DNA of 64,000 nt, taken from NCBI GenBank assembly GCA_052118065.1, contig JBQKHY010000011.1, positions 10,676-74,675 on the forward strand. Reading direction: 5' to 3'. How positions within the stretch are numbered: position 1 is the first letter of the stretch; each line of letters opens with the position of its first letter. This document shows positions 41,976 through 50,702 of this stretch, piece by piece. The stretch is from Ruminococcoides sp052118065 (GTDB lineage: Bacteria; Bacillota; Clostridia; Oscillospirales; Acutalibacteraceae). A program made the translations under genes and the position numbers. The notes below the pieces were generated by a model that was not told the origin of the DNA, did not search any database, and saw nothing but the letters and a program-made list of their open reading frames with translations.

Positions 41976-42680
41976 ATGAGAATTGATAAATTCCTTGTGT
42001 CACAAAATATTTGCACAAGAAAAGAAGCACAAAAACTGGTTAGAAAAGGATTAGTAAAAATTGACAGTGAAATTGTAAAAAAGCCTGAAACTAAACTTGA
42101 CCCTAATATAAACAAGGTTACTGTAGATGGCAAAGAAATTTCTTATCAAGAATATGTGTATATTATAATGAACAAGCCTAAGGGTTATATCTCTGCCAGT
42201 AATGATAAAAATGCAGAAACTGTTGTTGACCTTGTGCCAAAGGAAATGAGAAGGAAAAATCTTTTTCCGGCAGGACGACTTGATAAAGATACAACAGGTA
42301 TGCTGATTATTACTGATGACGGTGACTTTGCCCATAGAATGTTATCACCTAAAAAGCATGTGGAAAAGGTGTATAAGGCAACCCTTGACGGTGAAGTTAC
42401 AGATGAAATGGTAGAGAACTTCAGGAAGGGTATTTCTTTCTACGATGGCACACTTTGCCTATCGGCAAAATTACTTCCAAACAAGGAAAATCCACATATT
42501 GCAAGGGTAATTATACGGGAAGGTAAGTATCATCAGGTAAAAAAGATGTTTTTAACACAGGGATTAACAGTAAAAGAACTACACAGAGAGCAAATCGGTA
42601 TGCTAAAATTGCCCAAAGATTTGGCTCCCGGTGAATGTAGATTTATGCAAGAGGATGAGAAGCGTAATATATTTTTGTAA
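41976..42680 (+). CDS. Pseudouridine synthase, RsuA family
   Basis: 234 residues. S4 RNA-binding domain (about 1-60: MRIDKFLVSQNICTRKEAQKLVRKG), then the synthase core with the catalytic aspartate in FPAGRLDKDTTGMLIITDDG (about residue 103) and C-terminal VIIREGKYHQVKKMF. RsuA modifies U516 of 16S rRNA in E. coli; the substrate here is probably rRNA but unproven. AAAGGAG site lies in the end of the preceding gene. Confidence 0.92.
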   Translation: MRIDKFLVSQNICTRKEAQKLVRKGLVKIDSEIVKKPETKLDPNINKVTVDGKEISYQEYVYIIMNKPKGYISASNDKNAETVVDLVPKEMRRKNLFPAGRLDKDTTGMLIITDDGDFAHRMLSPKKHVEKVYKATLDGEVTDEMVENFRKGISFYDGTLCLSAKLLPNKENPHIARVIIREGKYHQVKKMFLTQGLTVKELHREQIGMLKLPKDLAPGECRFMQEDEKRNIFL

Positions 42681-42867
42681 GTTATAAACAAAAAATATGA
42701 ACATTTTTTATATGTGTGGCTTTTTGCCTAAAATCTTGCGTTAATATTTAGTTAAAAATATAGTAGCCAAATCAACAAAAAAATGATATACTACATTATG
42801 ATATACGAAACTATTGGTGAGGAATGGTAAAATCCTTGCTTATTTATACAGGGAGGTTATAGTTAGT

Positions 42868-43980
42868 ATGGCAAATGTATCTTTAAGACATGTTTATAAA
42901 ATCTATGACGGTGGTGTAACTGCTGTTACAGATTTTAACCTAGAAATCGAAGACAAAGAATTTATTATTTTGGTTGGTCCTTCAGGTTGTGGTAAGTCAA
43001 CAACACTAAGAATGATTGCCGGTCTAGAAGACATCAGTAAGGGTGAACTTTACATTGGTGATATGCTAGCAAACGATGTAGCACCAAAGGATAGAGATAT
43101 TGCAATGGTATTCCAGAACTATGCTCTATATCCACATATGACAGTTTATGATAATATGGCATTTGGTCTAAAGCTAAGAAAGACACCAAAGGAAGAAATC
43201 AAGGAAAGAGTTCAGGAAGCTGCTAGAATTCTTGGTATTGAACAGTACCTAGATAGAAAGCCTAAGGCTTTATCAGGTGGTCAGAGACAGAGAGTTGCTC
43301 TTGGTCGTGCTATCGTTCGTGACCCTAAGGTATTCCTACTTGACGAACCACTATCTAACTTGGACGCAAAGCTTCGTGCACAGATGCGTACAGAAATTTC
43401 TAAGCTATATCAGAGACTAGGTACAACATTCATCTATGTTACTCATGACCAGACAGAAGCTATGACAATGGGTACTAGAATCGTTGTTATGAAAGACGGT
43501 TTCATTCAGCAGGTTGATACACCTCAGCATCTATATGATCTACCTTGCAACGAATTCGTTGCAGGTTTCATCGGTTCACCTCAGATGAACTTCATTGATG
43601 CTACTCTTTCTAAGAAGGGTAATCAGGTTTGTGCTGAATTCGGTGGTTATAGCATTCCACTACCTGCAAGCAAGAACGAAGGCGGCAAGCTAGACGCTTA
43701 CATCGGTAAGGCAGTTAGAATCGGTATCCGTCCTGAACATGTACATGACGAAGCTGAATACCTAGAAAGACTAACAGAAAGTACTCTAGAAGCTAATGTT
43801 GATGTTACAGAACTTATGGGTGCTGAAATTTACCTATATGTTAACATTGAAGGTATTCCAATTATCGCTAGAGTTGAACCAACATCAAAGGCTCAGCCTG
43901 GTGACAAGATCAAGATTGCATTTGAAACTGAAAAGATTCATGTATTTGATCCTGAAACAGAAAAGACTATCACAAACTGA
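42868..43980 (+). CDS. Multi-sugar ABC importer ATPase (MsmX/UgpC type)
   Basis: 370 residues from ATG 42868, preceded by GGGAGG; the longer frame from 42814 is not supported. Walker A GPSGCGKSTTLRMIAG, Q loop VFQNYALYPHMTV, signature LSGGQRQRVALGRA, Walker B VFLLDEPLSNLD, H loop VTHDQTEAMT, then the regulatory TOBE/OB region (about 240-370: RIGIRPEHVHDE). It powers uptake of oligosaccharides with several different permeases. No permease or binding protein is adjacent, which fits a shared MsmX-type ATPase. Well expressed, judged by its ribosome binding site and codon use. Confidence 0.93.
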   Translation: MANVSLRHVYKIYDGGVTAVTDFNLEIEDKEFIILVGPSGCGKSTTLRMIAGLEDISKGELYIGDMLANDVAPKDRDIAMVFQNYALYPHMTVYDNMAFGLKLRKTPKEEIKERVQEAARILGIEQYLDRKPKALSGGQRQRVALGRAIVRDPKVFLLDEPLSNLDAKLRAQMRTEISKLYQRLGTTFIYVTHDQTEAMTMGTRIVVMKDGFIQQVDTPQHLYDLPCNEFVAGFIGSPQMNFIDATLSKKGNQVCAEFGGYSIPLPASKNEGGKLDAYIGKAVRIGIRPEHVHDEAEYLERLTESTLEANVDVTELMGAEIYLYVNIEGIPIIARVEPTSKAQPGDKIKIAFETEKIHVFDPETEKTITN

Positions 43981-43996
43981 TAACTTGATACTTATG

Positions 43997-44022
43997 ACCC
44001 CCTCTTTTGAGGGGGTTTGTTG
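43997..44022 (+). terminator. Terminator of the sugar ABC ATPase gene
   Basis: ACCCCCTC pairs with GAGGGGGT (43997-44016), loop TTTT, followed by TTGTTG. The remaining bases to 44179 of this gap hold nothing recognised. Confidence 0.8.
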
Positions 44023-44179
44023 TTATATTAAAATATTTCTTTGTTAAGCATAACACAGAAATCACCACTGAAGAATTACTAAAACGGACAAATTGGTAAA
44101 AATGTATCACGAATATACCCACAAAATAGGGCAATTTGTGATTTTAGTGAAAATTCTCCCTGAAAATTGAAAATAAATG

Positions 44180-44208
44180 TTGCAATTTTCTGAGTTTTTG
44201 TGTAAAAT
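44180..44208 (+). promoter_or_regulatory. Promoter of the PucR-type regulator gene
   Basis: TTGCAA 44180-44185, 17 bp, TAAAAT 44203-44208; a leader of about 75 nt follows. Confidence 0.6.
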
Positions 44209-44290
44209 GTATATGATGAACAATATAATTATATGACTTGTAAAGAAAGTGTTAGTCATTATCACCATATAAATCAGGGAGGAAAATAAT

Positions 44291-45376
44291 ATGTCAAATA
44301 GACTCTTTCAAGGAGTAATACACCAAATGAGAGATACCATTAATAGAACAATCGGTATTGTTGATGAAACATCAGTGGTTATTGCTTGTTCAGAACTTGG
44401 CAGAATTGGTGAAGTAAACGAAAGTATAAATGCCGAAACATTGTCATCTACTGTTCCTTATGTTATTAACGGATATACATACAAATCATTTGGAGCAAAT
44501 CAAAGACCAGAGTATGCAGTCTTTGTTTCCGGTACAGATGAGGCAGCCCAAAGATATGCGGGCCTTTTGGCTATTTCCCTGAATTCTATTAAGCAGTATT
44601 ATGATGAAAAGTATGATAGAAGTAATTTTATCAAAAGTGTTATCCTAGATAATATCCTACCGGGGGATATTTATCTAAAGGCAAGAGAACTTCACTTTAA
44701 CTCAGAAGTTACCAGAGTTGTTATGTTAATCAGAATTACATCCAAGACAGATATTTCTGCTTATGATGTTCTTCAAAACCTATTTCCTGATAAGTCTAAG
44801 GATTTTATCATTAACATTAACGAAACTGAGATTGCTCTTGTTAAGGAACTAAAACCGGGTATTAAAGAAAAGGACCTAGAGAAGTTAGCTGGTTCTATTG
44901 TTGATACACTTTCTTCTGAATTCTATACTCATTGTACAGTTGGTATCGGTACTATTGTAATGGGTATCAAGGATTTGGCTCATTCATTTAAGGAAGCACA
45001 GGTTGCCCTTGAAGTCGGAAAGGTATTTGATAACGAAAGAAAAATTGTCAGCTATGACAACCTTGGTATTGCAAGACTTGTTTATCAGCTACCTACTACT
45101 CTTTGTGAAATGTTCCTAAAGGAAGTTTTCAAGAAAGGCTCAATTGACAGCCTAGACCAAGAAACTCTGTTTACAATTCAGAAGTTCTTTGAAAACAACC
45201 TAAATGTTTCTGAAACATCAAGAAAGTTATTTGTTCACAGAAACACACTTGTTTACAGACTTGAAAAAATCAAGAAGTTAACAGGTCTTGACCTAAGAGA
45301 ATTTGAAGATGCAATCGTCTTTAAAGTAGCATTAATGGTAAGAAGATACCTAGATGCTAACCCTACAAAATACTAA
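44291..45376 (+). CDS. PucR/CdaR-family transcriptional regulator
   Basis: 361 residues. The C-terminal helix-turn-helix (about 300-361) has the PucR pattern FFENNLNVSETSRKLFVHRNTLVYRLEKIKKLTGLDLREFED. The middle (about 160-270) has a GGDEF-like scaffold (VGIGTIVMGIKDLAHSFKEAQVALEVG) typical of CdaR proteins, and the N-terminal third is a sensory region. Such proteins respond to sugar acids, purines or amino acids. The sugar ABC ATPase upstream and ftsEX downstream do not settle the target. GGGAGG before the start, terminator after. Confidence 0.85.
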   Translation: MSNRLFQGVIHQMRDTINRTIGIVDETSVVIACSELGRIGEVNESINAETLSSTVPYVINGYTYKSFGANQRPEYAVFVSGTDEAAQRYAGLLAISLNSIKQYYDEKYDRSNFIKSVILDNILPGDIYLKARELHFNSEVTRVVMLIRITSKTDISAYDVLQNLFPDKSKDFIININETEIALVKELKPGIKEKDLEKLAGSIVDTLSSEFYTHCTVGIGTIVMGIKDLAHSFKEAQVALEVGKVFDNERKIVSYDNLGIARLVYQLPTTLCEMFLKEVFKKGSIDSLDQETLFTIQKFFENNLNVSETSRKLFVHRNTLVYRLEKIKKLTGLDLREFEDAIVFKVALMVRRYLDANPTKY

Positions 45377-45387
45377 AATTAATAAGG

Positions 45388-45423
45388 ACTCGCTTCTCAA
45401 ATTCATTTGCGGAGCGAGTTTTG
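45388..45423 (+). terminator. Terminator between the regulator gene and ftsE
   Basis: ACTCGCTTCTCAAA (45388-45401) pairs with TTTGCGGAGCGAGT (45406-45419), one mismatch, loop TTCA, then TTTT. Confidence 0.85.
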
Positions 45424-45470
45424 TACACATTGGTAAATAACATTTGTTACCATTTTGGAGAGATTTTTTT

Positions 45471-46505
45471 ATGATAGAATTTAAAAATGTATCAAAGGAC
45501 TACCCTTCAGGTACTCATGCGTTGCATAATATCAACCTAAAGATTAACAACGGTGACTTTGTGTTTATTGTTGGTTCTTCCGGTGCCGGTAAGAGTACAT
45601 TCTTAAAGATGATTATGGCTGAAGAAAAATTAACAAAAGGTGAAATTGTTGTTGACGGAATCAGAATGAGTAAGCTTAAGAGAAGGAAAGTTCCTTTCTT
45701 AAGAAGAAAGATGGGTATTGTTTTCCAGGACTTCCGTCTGATTGAAAAGATGACAGTTTACGATAATGTTGCTTTTGCTATGAGATGTGTTGGTGCATCT
45801 AACAAAACAATCAAAACTCGAGTTCCTTATATTCTAAAACTGGTTGGTTTGGGCAGTAAGATTAAGAGTAAGCCTAACCAACTTTCCGGTGGTGAACAAC
45901 AGAGAGTTTCTTTGGCAAGAGCCTTAGTAAATAACCCTGAGATTATCATTGCCGATGAACCTACAGGTAATGTTGACCCTGAAATGTCACATGAAATTAT
46001 TGACCTACTTTCTGAAATCAATAAGCAAGGTACAACAATCATTATTGTTACCCATGAACATGACCTTGTTAAGGAATTCGGTAAGAGAGTTATTGAAATT
46101 CATAAGGGTAAGATTATTCACGATACAAAGCTTGAGCGTAAGTCTGCTGAAGATATTGAACTTATGTCATCATACGATCAGGAAAATTCCGATGATGAGC
46201 TTAGCCCGCTTCTAAAGATTGACCAAGAGTCACCTGAAGAAGTACAGGAACTACCTGTTCAAAAGCTAAGAATGTTAAACAAGATGGCAGAAGAAAAGAC
46301 TGCTCCTGAAAAGCCTAAGACAAAGGTTGAAAAGGCTGTTGAAAACATTGACAAGATTGTTGAAGAAATCGAAACAGATGACAGAGAGGACTTAATCCAT
46401 ACAGTAACTCTTGATCCGGCAAAAATTAAGAGAATTATTGCTGCCGATAGGGAGAAAAAGGAAAGGGATGCTCAGGTAGATTCTGTTATTGATTCACTAA
46501 GGTAA
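45471..46505 (+). CDS. ftsE: Cell-division ABC ATPase FtsE with long C-terminal extension
   Basis: 344 residues from ATG 45471 (GGAGAG upstream). Walker A GSSGAGKST at about residue 35, KLKRRKVPFLRRKMGIVFQDFRL, signature LSGGEQQRVSLARA, Walker B EIIIADEPTGNVD, H loop VTHEHDLV. FtsE is usually about 228 residues; here some 115 more residues, rich in Glu, Lys and Asp with heptad-like stretches (VEKAVENIDKIVEEIETDDRED), follow. FtsE-FtsX transmits cell-cycle signals to activate wall hydrolases, and the hydrolase gene lies two genes downstream. Confidence 0.95.
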   Translation: MIEFKNVSKDYPSGTHALHNINLKINNGDFVFIVGSSGAGKSTFLKMIMAEEKLTKGEIVVDGIRMSKLKRRKVPFLRRKMGIVFQDFRLIEKMTVYDNVAFAMRCVGASNKTIKTRVPYILKLVGLGSKIKSKPNQLSGGEQQRVSLARALVNNPEIIIADEPTGNVDPEMSHEIIDLLSEINKQGTTIIIVTHEHDLVKEFGKRVIEIHKGKIIHDTKLERKSAEDIELMSSYDQENSDDELSPLLKIDQESPEEVQELPVQKLRMLNKMAEEKTAPEKPKTKVEKAVENIDKIVEEIETDDREDLIHTVTLDPAKIKRIIAADREKKERDAQVDSVIDSLR

Positions 46506-46526
46506 AATAGAAAAGGAAATGTAAAA

Positions 46527-47432
46527 ATGAAGCTTAGTAATTTAGGTTATTTAATCAAAGAAGGTATCAGAAATATCTGGTCAAATAGAATGATGAGCCT
46601 TGCTTCCATTGGTGTTCTTTTATCTTGCCTTGTACTGACAGGTGCTGCTGTTATGGCATCTTTAAATGTAAAAACAATTGTTGACAAAGTTGGAGATAGC
46701 AACGAAACAACTGTTTATATGGAAGATAAAGCAACTGATGCAGTAATCACAAATGCCGGAAAACAAATGGAAGGCTTAAGTAATGTTACCTCTGTTTCTT
46801 TCTTCCCTAAGGAAGATGCTATTAAGGACTACAAGGATGTTCTTGGTGACAAGGTTTTTGCTGAAATGGAAGGTGACGGTAATCCACTTCCTGATGCTTA
46901 TAAGGTTACTGTTAAGGACTTATCAAAATATGAAAGTACAGTAAAGCAAATCCAAAATATTAAGGGTGTTGCAACTGTATCATCTCAAACTGATGTTGCA
47001 GATAAATTAACAAGTCTAAACAAGATTATACAGATTCTTTCTGTTGCAATTGTTTTGGCACTTGTAATTATTTCACTATTTATTATTTCTAATACAATTC
47101 GTATGAGTATGTATGCAAGAAGATACGAAATCAGTATTATGAAGTCTGTTGGTGCAACAGATACATTTGTTAGAATACCATTCCTAGTTGAAGGTATTAT
47201 TATGGGTGCTATAGCCGGTGTTATTTCTACATTTGGATTAATGCTTATTTATGATTTGATTATAGAAGCATTGCAGTATGTAGTACCATTTAAGGCAATA
47301 GCATTCAACTCAGTAATGTGGCCATTCCTTGGTGCATTTATTATTGCAGGTGTATTTGTTGGTATTTTAGGTGGTCTTATCAGTATTGGTAAGTACCTAA
47401 AGAAAGAAGGTTCAATTATCCTTGGTTGGTAA
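46527..47432 (+). CDS. ftsX: Cell-division permease-like protein FtsX
   Basis: 301 residues. One N-terminal membrane helix (about 22-45), an extracytoplasmic domain (50-165, with TTVYMEDKATD and SFFPKEDAIKDYKDVLG), then three helices in a FtsX/MacB core (about 175-295, with SNTIRMSMYARRYEISIMKSVGATDTFVRIPFLVEG). Partner of FtsE, 21 bp upstream, and expected to contact the secreted hydrolase encoded next. AAAGGAAA before the start. Confidence 0.95.
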   Translation: MKLSNLGYLIKEGIRNIWSNRMMSLASIGVLLSCLVLTGAAVMASLNVKTIVDKVGDSNETTVYMEDKATDAVITNAGKQMEGLSNVTSVSFFPKEDAIKDYKDVLGDKVFAEMEGDGNPLPDAYKVTVKDLSKYESTVKQIQNIKGVATVSSQTDVADKLTSLNKIIQILSVAIVLALVIISLFIISNTIRMSMYARRYEISIMKSVGATDTFVRIPFLVEGIIMGAIAGVISTFGLMLIYDLIIEALQYVVPFKAIAFNSVMWPFLGAFIIAGVFVGILGGLISIGKYLKKEGSIILGW

Positions 47433-47461
47433 TTGAATGTATCTCTGAAAGGAGCATAGCA

Positions 47462-48787
47462 ATGAAAAAAGAGATAATCTCGGCGATTTTGGCTTTGACT
47501 GTAGTTGGTGGCACATTTGCTATTGGTGCAAAGGTACAGCCTAGCACAGTTGTTGCTCAAGACTCTATTTCTGAACTTGAACAAAGACAAGCAGAGTTAA
47601 AGCAAAAGTCAGAACAGTATGAGAAAGAATTAGAGAAAAACAACAGTAAGATTGCTAAGACAAAGCAGTATCAAAAGACTTTGCTTAACAGAATTGACGC
47701 TGTTAATGATGAAATTGTTGTAAGCCAAGAGAAGATTACAACACTTAACAATCAAATTTCTGCTAAAACTAAGAAAATCAAAAAGCTAAACAGTGACATT
47801 AGTTCCAGAACAAATACTCTAAGAAAGAGAATTAAGACTATCTATATGTCAGGTGATGTTAGTTCCCTAGAAATTATCCTAGGTGCTAAGGATTTTAGTG
47901 ATTTTCTTGATAAGGTTGAACTTGTTAGAAATGTAAGTAACTTTGATGAAAAGTTGATTTCTGATATTGAAACAGATATGAAAACTGTTAAGTCAGAAAA
48001 AACTGCCCTAGAAAAGGACAAAGCAAAACAAGTTAAAGAAAAGAAAAATCTACAAGCTAAACAAGCTGACTTGCAGTCTGTTGTTGATGAAAATAAAAAA
48101 GTGTTAAGCACACTTTATACTCGTAACAAAAAGCAAGAGGAAGCTATTAAGGCTAATAACGGTGCTTTGAATGGTATTGATGATCAAATTCAATCATACT
48201 ACGAAGAACAAGCTAGAAAGGCTGCCGAAAAAGCCAGAGAGAACAACTCAAACAAGGGTTCTAACGGTGGATCAAACAGTGGTTCAAACAACAATGGTTA
48301 TTCCAACAATAGTGGTGTCAGTAGCAACAATGGTGGTGGCAGTTATACACCTGTAACACCATCAGGTTCAGGCTACACATGGCCTGTACCTGGACATACT
48401 GCACTTTCATCAGTATTTGGTGAAGACAGAGGTACTTATGGTCATGGTGCTATTGATATTTCAGACGGTAGCATTATGGGTGCAACAGTCGTTGCTGCTG
48501 ACTCAGGTACAGTTGTTGTTTCCAACAACTCATGTACACATAACTGGGGTAAATCCGGTTCATGTGGCTGTGGTGGTGGCTACGGCAACTATGTATGGAT
48601 TGACCATGGTAACGGTAAAGCTACAATCTACGGTCACCTTACAAGAACAGTTGTAAGTCAGGGTTCCCATGTTTCTAAGGGTCAGGTTATCGGTTATGTA
48701 GGTTCTACCGGTTGGTCTAGTGGTCCTCATCTACACTTTGAATGTAGAATTAACGGTACAAAGTATGACCCAATGTCAGAGTTCTGA
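47462..48787 (+). CDS. Secreted M23 murein endopeptidase/activator with coiled coil (EnvC/PcsB-like)
   Basis: 441 residues from ATG 47462 (GAAAGGAG). Signal peptide 1-28 (ending VVAQD), a long coiled coil (about 30-260: LEQRQAELKQKSEQYEKELEKN), a Ser/Asn/Gly linker (about 265-310), then a LytM/M23 domain (about 318-441) with zinc-site segments GHGAIDIS and HLHFECRINGTKYDP and the GHLTRTVVSQG strand. The metal-binding pattern looks intact, so it may be an active hydrolase rather than an EnvC-type activator. Encoded 29 bp after ftsX, the usual FtsEX-hydrolase arrangement for septal peptidoglycan cleavage. A CSCGCGGGYG-like cysteine cluster sits inside the M23 domain. Confidence 0.93.
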   Translation: MKKEIISAILALTVVGGTFAIGAKVQPSTVVAQDSISELEQRQAELKQKSEQYEKELEKNNSKIAKTKQYQKTLLNRIDAVNDEIVVSQEKITTLNNQISAKTKKIKKLNSDISSRTNTLRKRIKTIYMSGDVSSLEIILGAKDFSDFLDKVELVRNVSNFDEKLISDIETDMKTVKSEKTALEKDKAKQVKEKKNLQAKQADLQSVVDENKKVLSTLYTRNKKQEEAIKANNGALNGIDDQIQSYYEEQARKAAEKARENNSNKGSNGGSNSGSNNNGYSNNSGVSSNNGGGSYTPVTPSGSGYTWPVPGHTALSSVFGEDRGTYGHGAIDISDGSIMGATVVAADSGTVVVSNNSCTHNWGKSGSCGCGGGYGNYVWIDHGNGKATIYGHLTRTVVSQGSHVSKGQVIGYVGSTGWSSGPHLHFECRINGTKYDPMSEF

Positions 48788-48789
48788 TT

Positions 48790-49194
48790 ATGAGCAATAG
48801 AAGAGAAAGACGACCTGTTAAAAAGGGTGTACCACTAGGGGTTACTGTTACAATTGCAGCAATTTGTTCTGCTATTGCTTTTTCCGGTGCTTATGTTTAT
48901 GCAATGCATACCTTTAATTCAAAGGTTACTGACTTAAACGAAAAGCAAAGAATGTTTACAAAACTTTATGAGGTTGATTCAGCAGTTAGAGAGAACTACA
49001 AGGGTTCAATTGATGAAGAAACTTTGAGAGAGTCTTTATCCTCTACATATGTTAAAAGTGTTGATAATGACAACATTCTTTATGTTCCGGAAAGTGACTA
49101 TAATGAAGATAAATACAGTAAGGACTACAAGAGTTTCAAAATTTCTGACGGCTCATATGTGCTAATTAAAAAATCTTCATTAAAAAATAATTAG
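48790..49194 (+). CDS. Membrane-anchored protein resembling the N-terminus of an S41 (CtpA) protease
   Basis: 134 residues. Basic start (MSNRRERRPVKKG), one helix (about 16-38), then HTFNSKVTDLNEKQRMFTKLYEVDSAVRENYKGSIDEETLRESLSSTYV, which is the pattern found between the membrane helix and PDZ domain of CtpA-type carboxy-terminal proteases. No PDZ or peptidase domain follows, and I see no frameshifted remainder downstream. In other Clostridia a CtpA gene follows ftsEX and the M23 gene. It starts 2 bp after the hydrolase gene. Either a degenerate remnant or a reduced, still-used anchor protein. Confidence 0.65.
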   Translation: MSNRRERRPVKKGVPLGVTVTIAAICSAIAFSGAYVYAMHTFNSKVTDLNEKQRMFTKLYEVDSAVRENYKGSIDEETLRESLSSTYVKSVDNDNILYVPESDYNEDKYSKDYKSFKISDGSYVLIKKSSLKNN

Positions 49195-49217
49195 TTCAAC
49201 AAAATAAGCATAATTTT

Positions 49218-49263
49218 TCCCTCTTTGCATACTATTATAGAAATAGTGCAAAGGGGGATTTTC
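49218..49263 (+). terminator. Hairpin ending the ftsEX operon and masking the next gene's Shine-Dalgarno
   Basis: TCCCTCTTTGCA (from about 49218) and further bases pair with the complementary strand ending TGCAAAGGGGGA (about 49249-49260), about 17 bp with a two-base bulge. T-rich bases follow. The 3' arm contains the AGGGGG ribosome binding site of the gene starting at 49265. Confidence 0.65.
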
Positions 49264-49264
49264 T

Positions 49265-50092
49265 TTGTTAACAACATTTAGAATTGAAAAAAGAAACCTA
49301 AAAGGATTGAAAAAATTAGTAAAGCCATTTATAAAGGATAAACTCCTTGAAGATTACGGAGAAGAAAAAAACCTTATTGTCCGTCAAATGGTTTACATAA
49401 GCTATAATGATAAAATTAATTGGAAAGTTGTAAAGAATAGAGCAGGTTATCAGTCAAAGTGTTTAGTGTGCAGTGAGAATATTTCTTTCCCAATAAACTC
49501 TAGGTTGCAAAGGTTTGTTGACAGTACATTTTCAAAAATTATGACGAATAACTTTGCCTTGTCGCTACTAAAAACAATGGAAAATCCGGAGAAGTTGAAA
49601 ATTGTATATTACGATATTGACGGTAACAACAAGTATTTTTTAACCGAACTTTGTAAGCTAACTGACAACTTTATTGTTGTAACAGTTAACAAGAAAAAGT
49701 ACAAGGAAATTTCCGATAAATTGATGGATGAAATGGGTGTCAGCTTAGTTTATACCGATAGACTTTCAAGAATGAAAGATGCTGATCTTGTAATTGCTCC
49801 TACTCAAATCAGAAAAATTCTTGACTTAAACAGTAAAGCAATTGTACTGACAAGTGAAAAACCTTGTTTTGATATGAATGCACAATGCTACTATGGATAT
49901 AGTGTTGAAATTCCGGAAAATTTAGAAAAATACCGTCCTGAGGATATGGACAGTTTGTACTTTGCATCAGCTCTATTTTCAAAAGGTAGGCAACACTATA
50001 TGGCTGAGCTTATTCCAAAGACAACTTATAACGAAAATTGTACCTGTACAGTGAAAAGTATGGGAAAATATCTTGCTAAAGCAGTGGTTTAG
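49265..50092 (+). CDS. Conserved-looking protein of unknown function
   Basis: 275 residues from TTG 49265, with AAAGGGGG eight bases before it; the next ATG (49388) would remove an apparently good N-terminus. No signal or membrane segment. The middle (about 120-200: KLKIVYYDIDGNNKYFLTELCKLTDNFIVVTVNKKKYKEIS, DLVIAPTQIRKIL) has alternating strands and helices as in a Rossmann-like fold. Several cysteines are scattered (CLVCSEN, CFDMNAQCYY, NCTCTV). Not recognised. Its ribosome binding site lies in the arm of the preceding hairpin, so expression may be structure-controlled. Confidence 0.7.
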   Translation: MLTTFRIEKRNLKGLKKLVKPFIKDKLLEDYGEEKNLIVRQMVYISYNDKINWKVVKNRAGYQSKCLVCSENISFPINSRLQRFVDSTFSKIMTNNFALSLLKTMENPEKLKIVYYDIDGNNKYFLTELCKLTDNFIVVTVNKKKYKEISDKLMDEMGVSLVYTDRLSRMKDADLVIAPTQIRKILDLNSKAIVLTSEKPCFDMNAQCYYGYSVEIPENLEKYRPEDMDSLYFASALFSKGRQHYMAELIPKTTYNENCTCTVKSMGKYLAKAVV

Positions 50093-50096
50093 GGGA

Positions 50097-50124
50097 TTGA
50101 CATAATCCTTATTAATGATATAAT
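50097..50124 (+). promoter_or_regulatory. Promoter of greA-lysS
   Basis: TTGACA 50097-50102, 16 bp, extended -10 TGATATAAT with TATAAT at 50119-50124. Nearly ideal. Confidence 0.85.
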
Positions 50125-50161
50125 AAAATAGTATATTTATTTGAAAAAGGATGTGTTTTTA

Positions 50162-50635
50162 ATGGCAAAGCAGGTTATGCTTACAGAAGAAGGCCTTAAA
50201 AAATTAGAGGCTGAACTTGAAGTCCTTAAAGGCGAAAAAAGAACTGAAATCGCAGAAAAAATCAAGGTTGCTCGTTCATATGGTGACCTTTCTGAAAACT
50301 CAGAATATGATGATGCAAAAAATGAACAGGCTATTCTTGAAGCTAGAATTGCAGATATTGAAGCAAGCCTTAAAAATGCAGTTATTATTGATGAAAGCGA
50401 AATCAGCAATGATAAAGTACACCTAGGTAGTACAGTAAAAATTAAAAATCTTGCTAACGATATGGAAATGACTATTCGTATTGTTGGTTCAAACGAAAGT
50501 GACCCTAAGAAGCTACAGATTTCTGATGAAAGCCCTGTTGGTATGGGACTTATAGGCAAGTCAATTGATGATGTTGCAGAAATCGAAACTCCAGGTGGCG
50601 TTGTATCTTACAAGGTAATGGAAATTTCAAGATAA
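50162..50635 (+). CDS. greA: Transcription elongation factor GreA
   Basis: 157 residues from ATG 50162 (AAAGGATG upstream); a TTG at 50141 is rejected. The N-terminal coiled coil (about 10-75) includes ARSYGDLSENSEYDDAKNEQ, whose acidic tip residues stimulate RNA cleavage by stalled RNA polymerase. The C-terminal FKBP-like domain has TVKIKNLANDMEMTIRIVGSNESD and the final SYKVMEI. Followed by lysS after 67 bp with an internal hairpin. Confidence 0.97.
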   Translation: MAKQVMLTEEGLKKLEAELEVLKGEKRTEIAEKIKVARSYGDLSENSEYDDAKNEQAILEARIADIEASLKNAVIIDESEISNDKVHLGSTVKIKNLANDMEMTIRIVGSNESDPKKLQISDESPVGMGLIGKSIDDVAEIETPGGVVSYKVMEISR

Positions 50636-50655
50636 CTTAGATTAAATTGATAATT

Positions 50656-50684
50656 AAGGGCAGTTCTTGATACTGCCTTTTATT
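50656..50684 (+). terminator. Hairpin between greA and lysS
   Basis: AAGGGCAGT (50656-50664) pairs with ACTGCCTTT around a 7-nt loop, followed by T-rich bases; partial termination is likely. Confidence 0.65.
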
Positions 50685-50702
50685 ATGGAAAGGAAATAAA
50701 AA

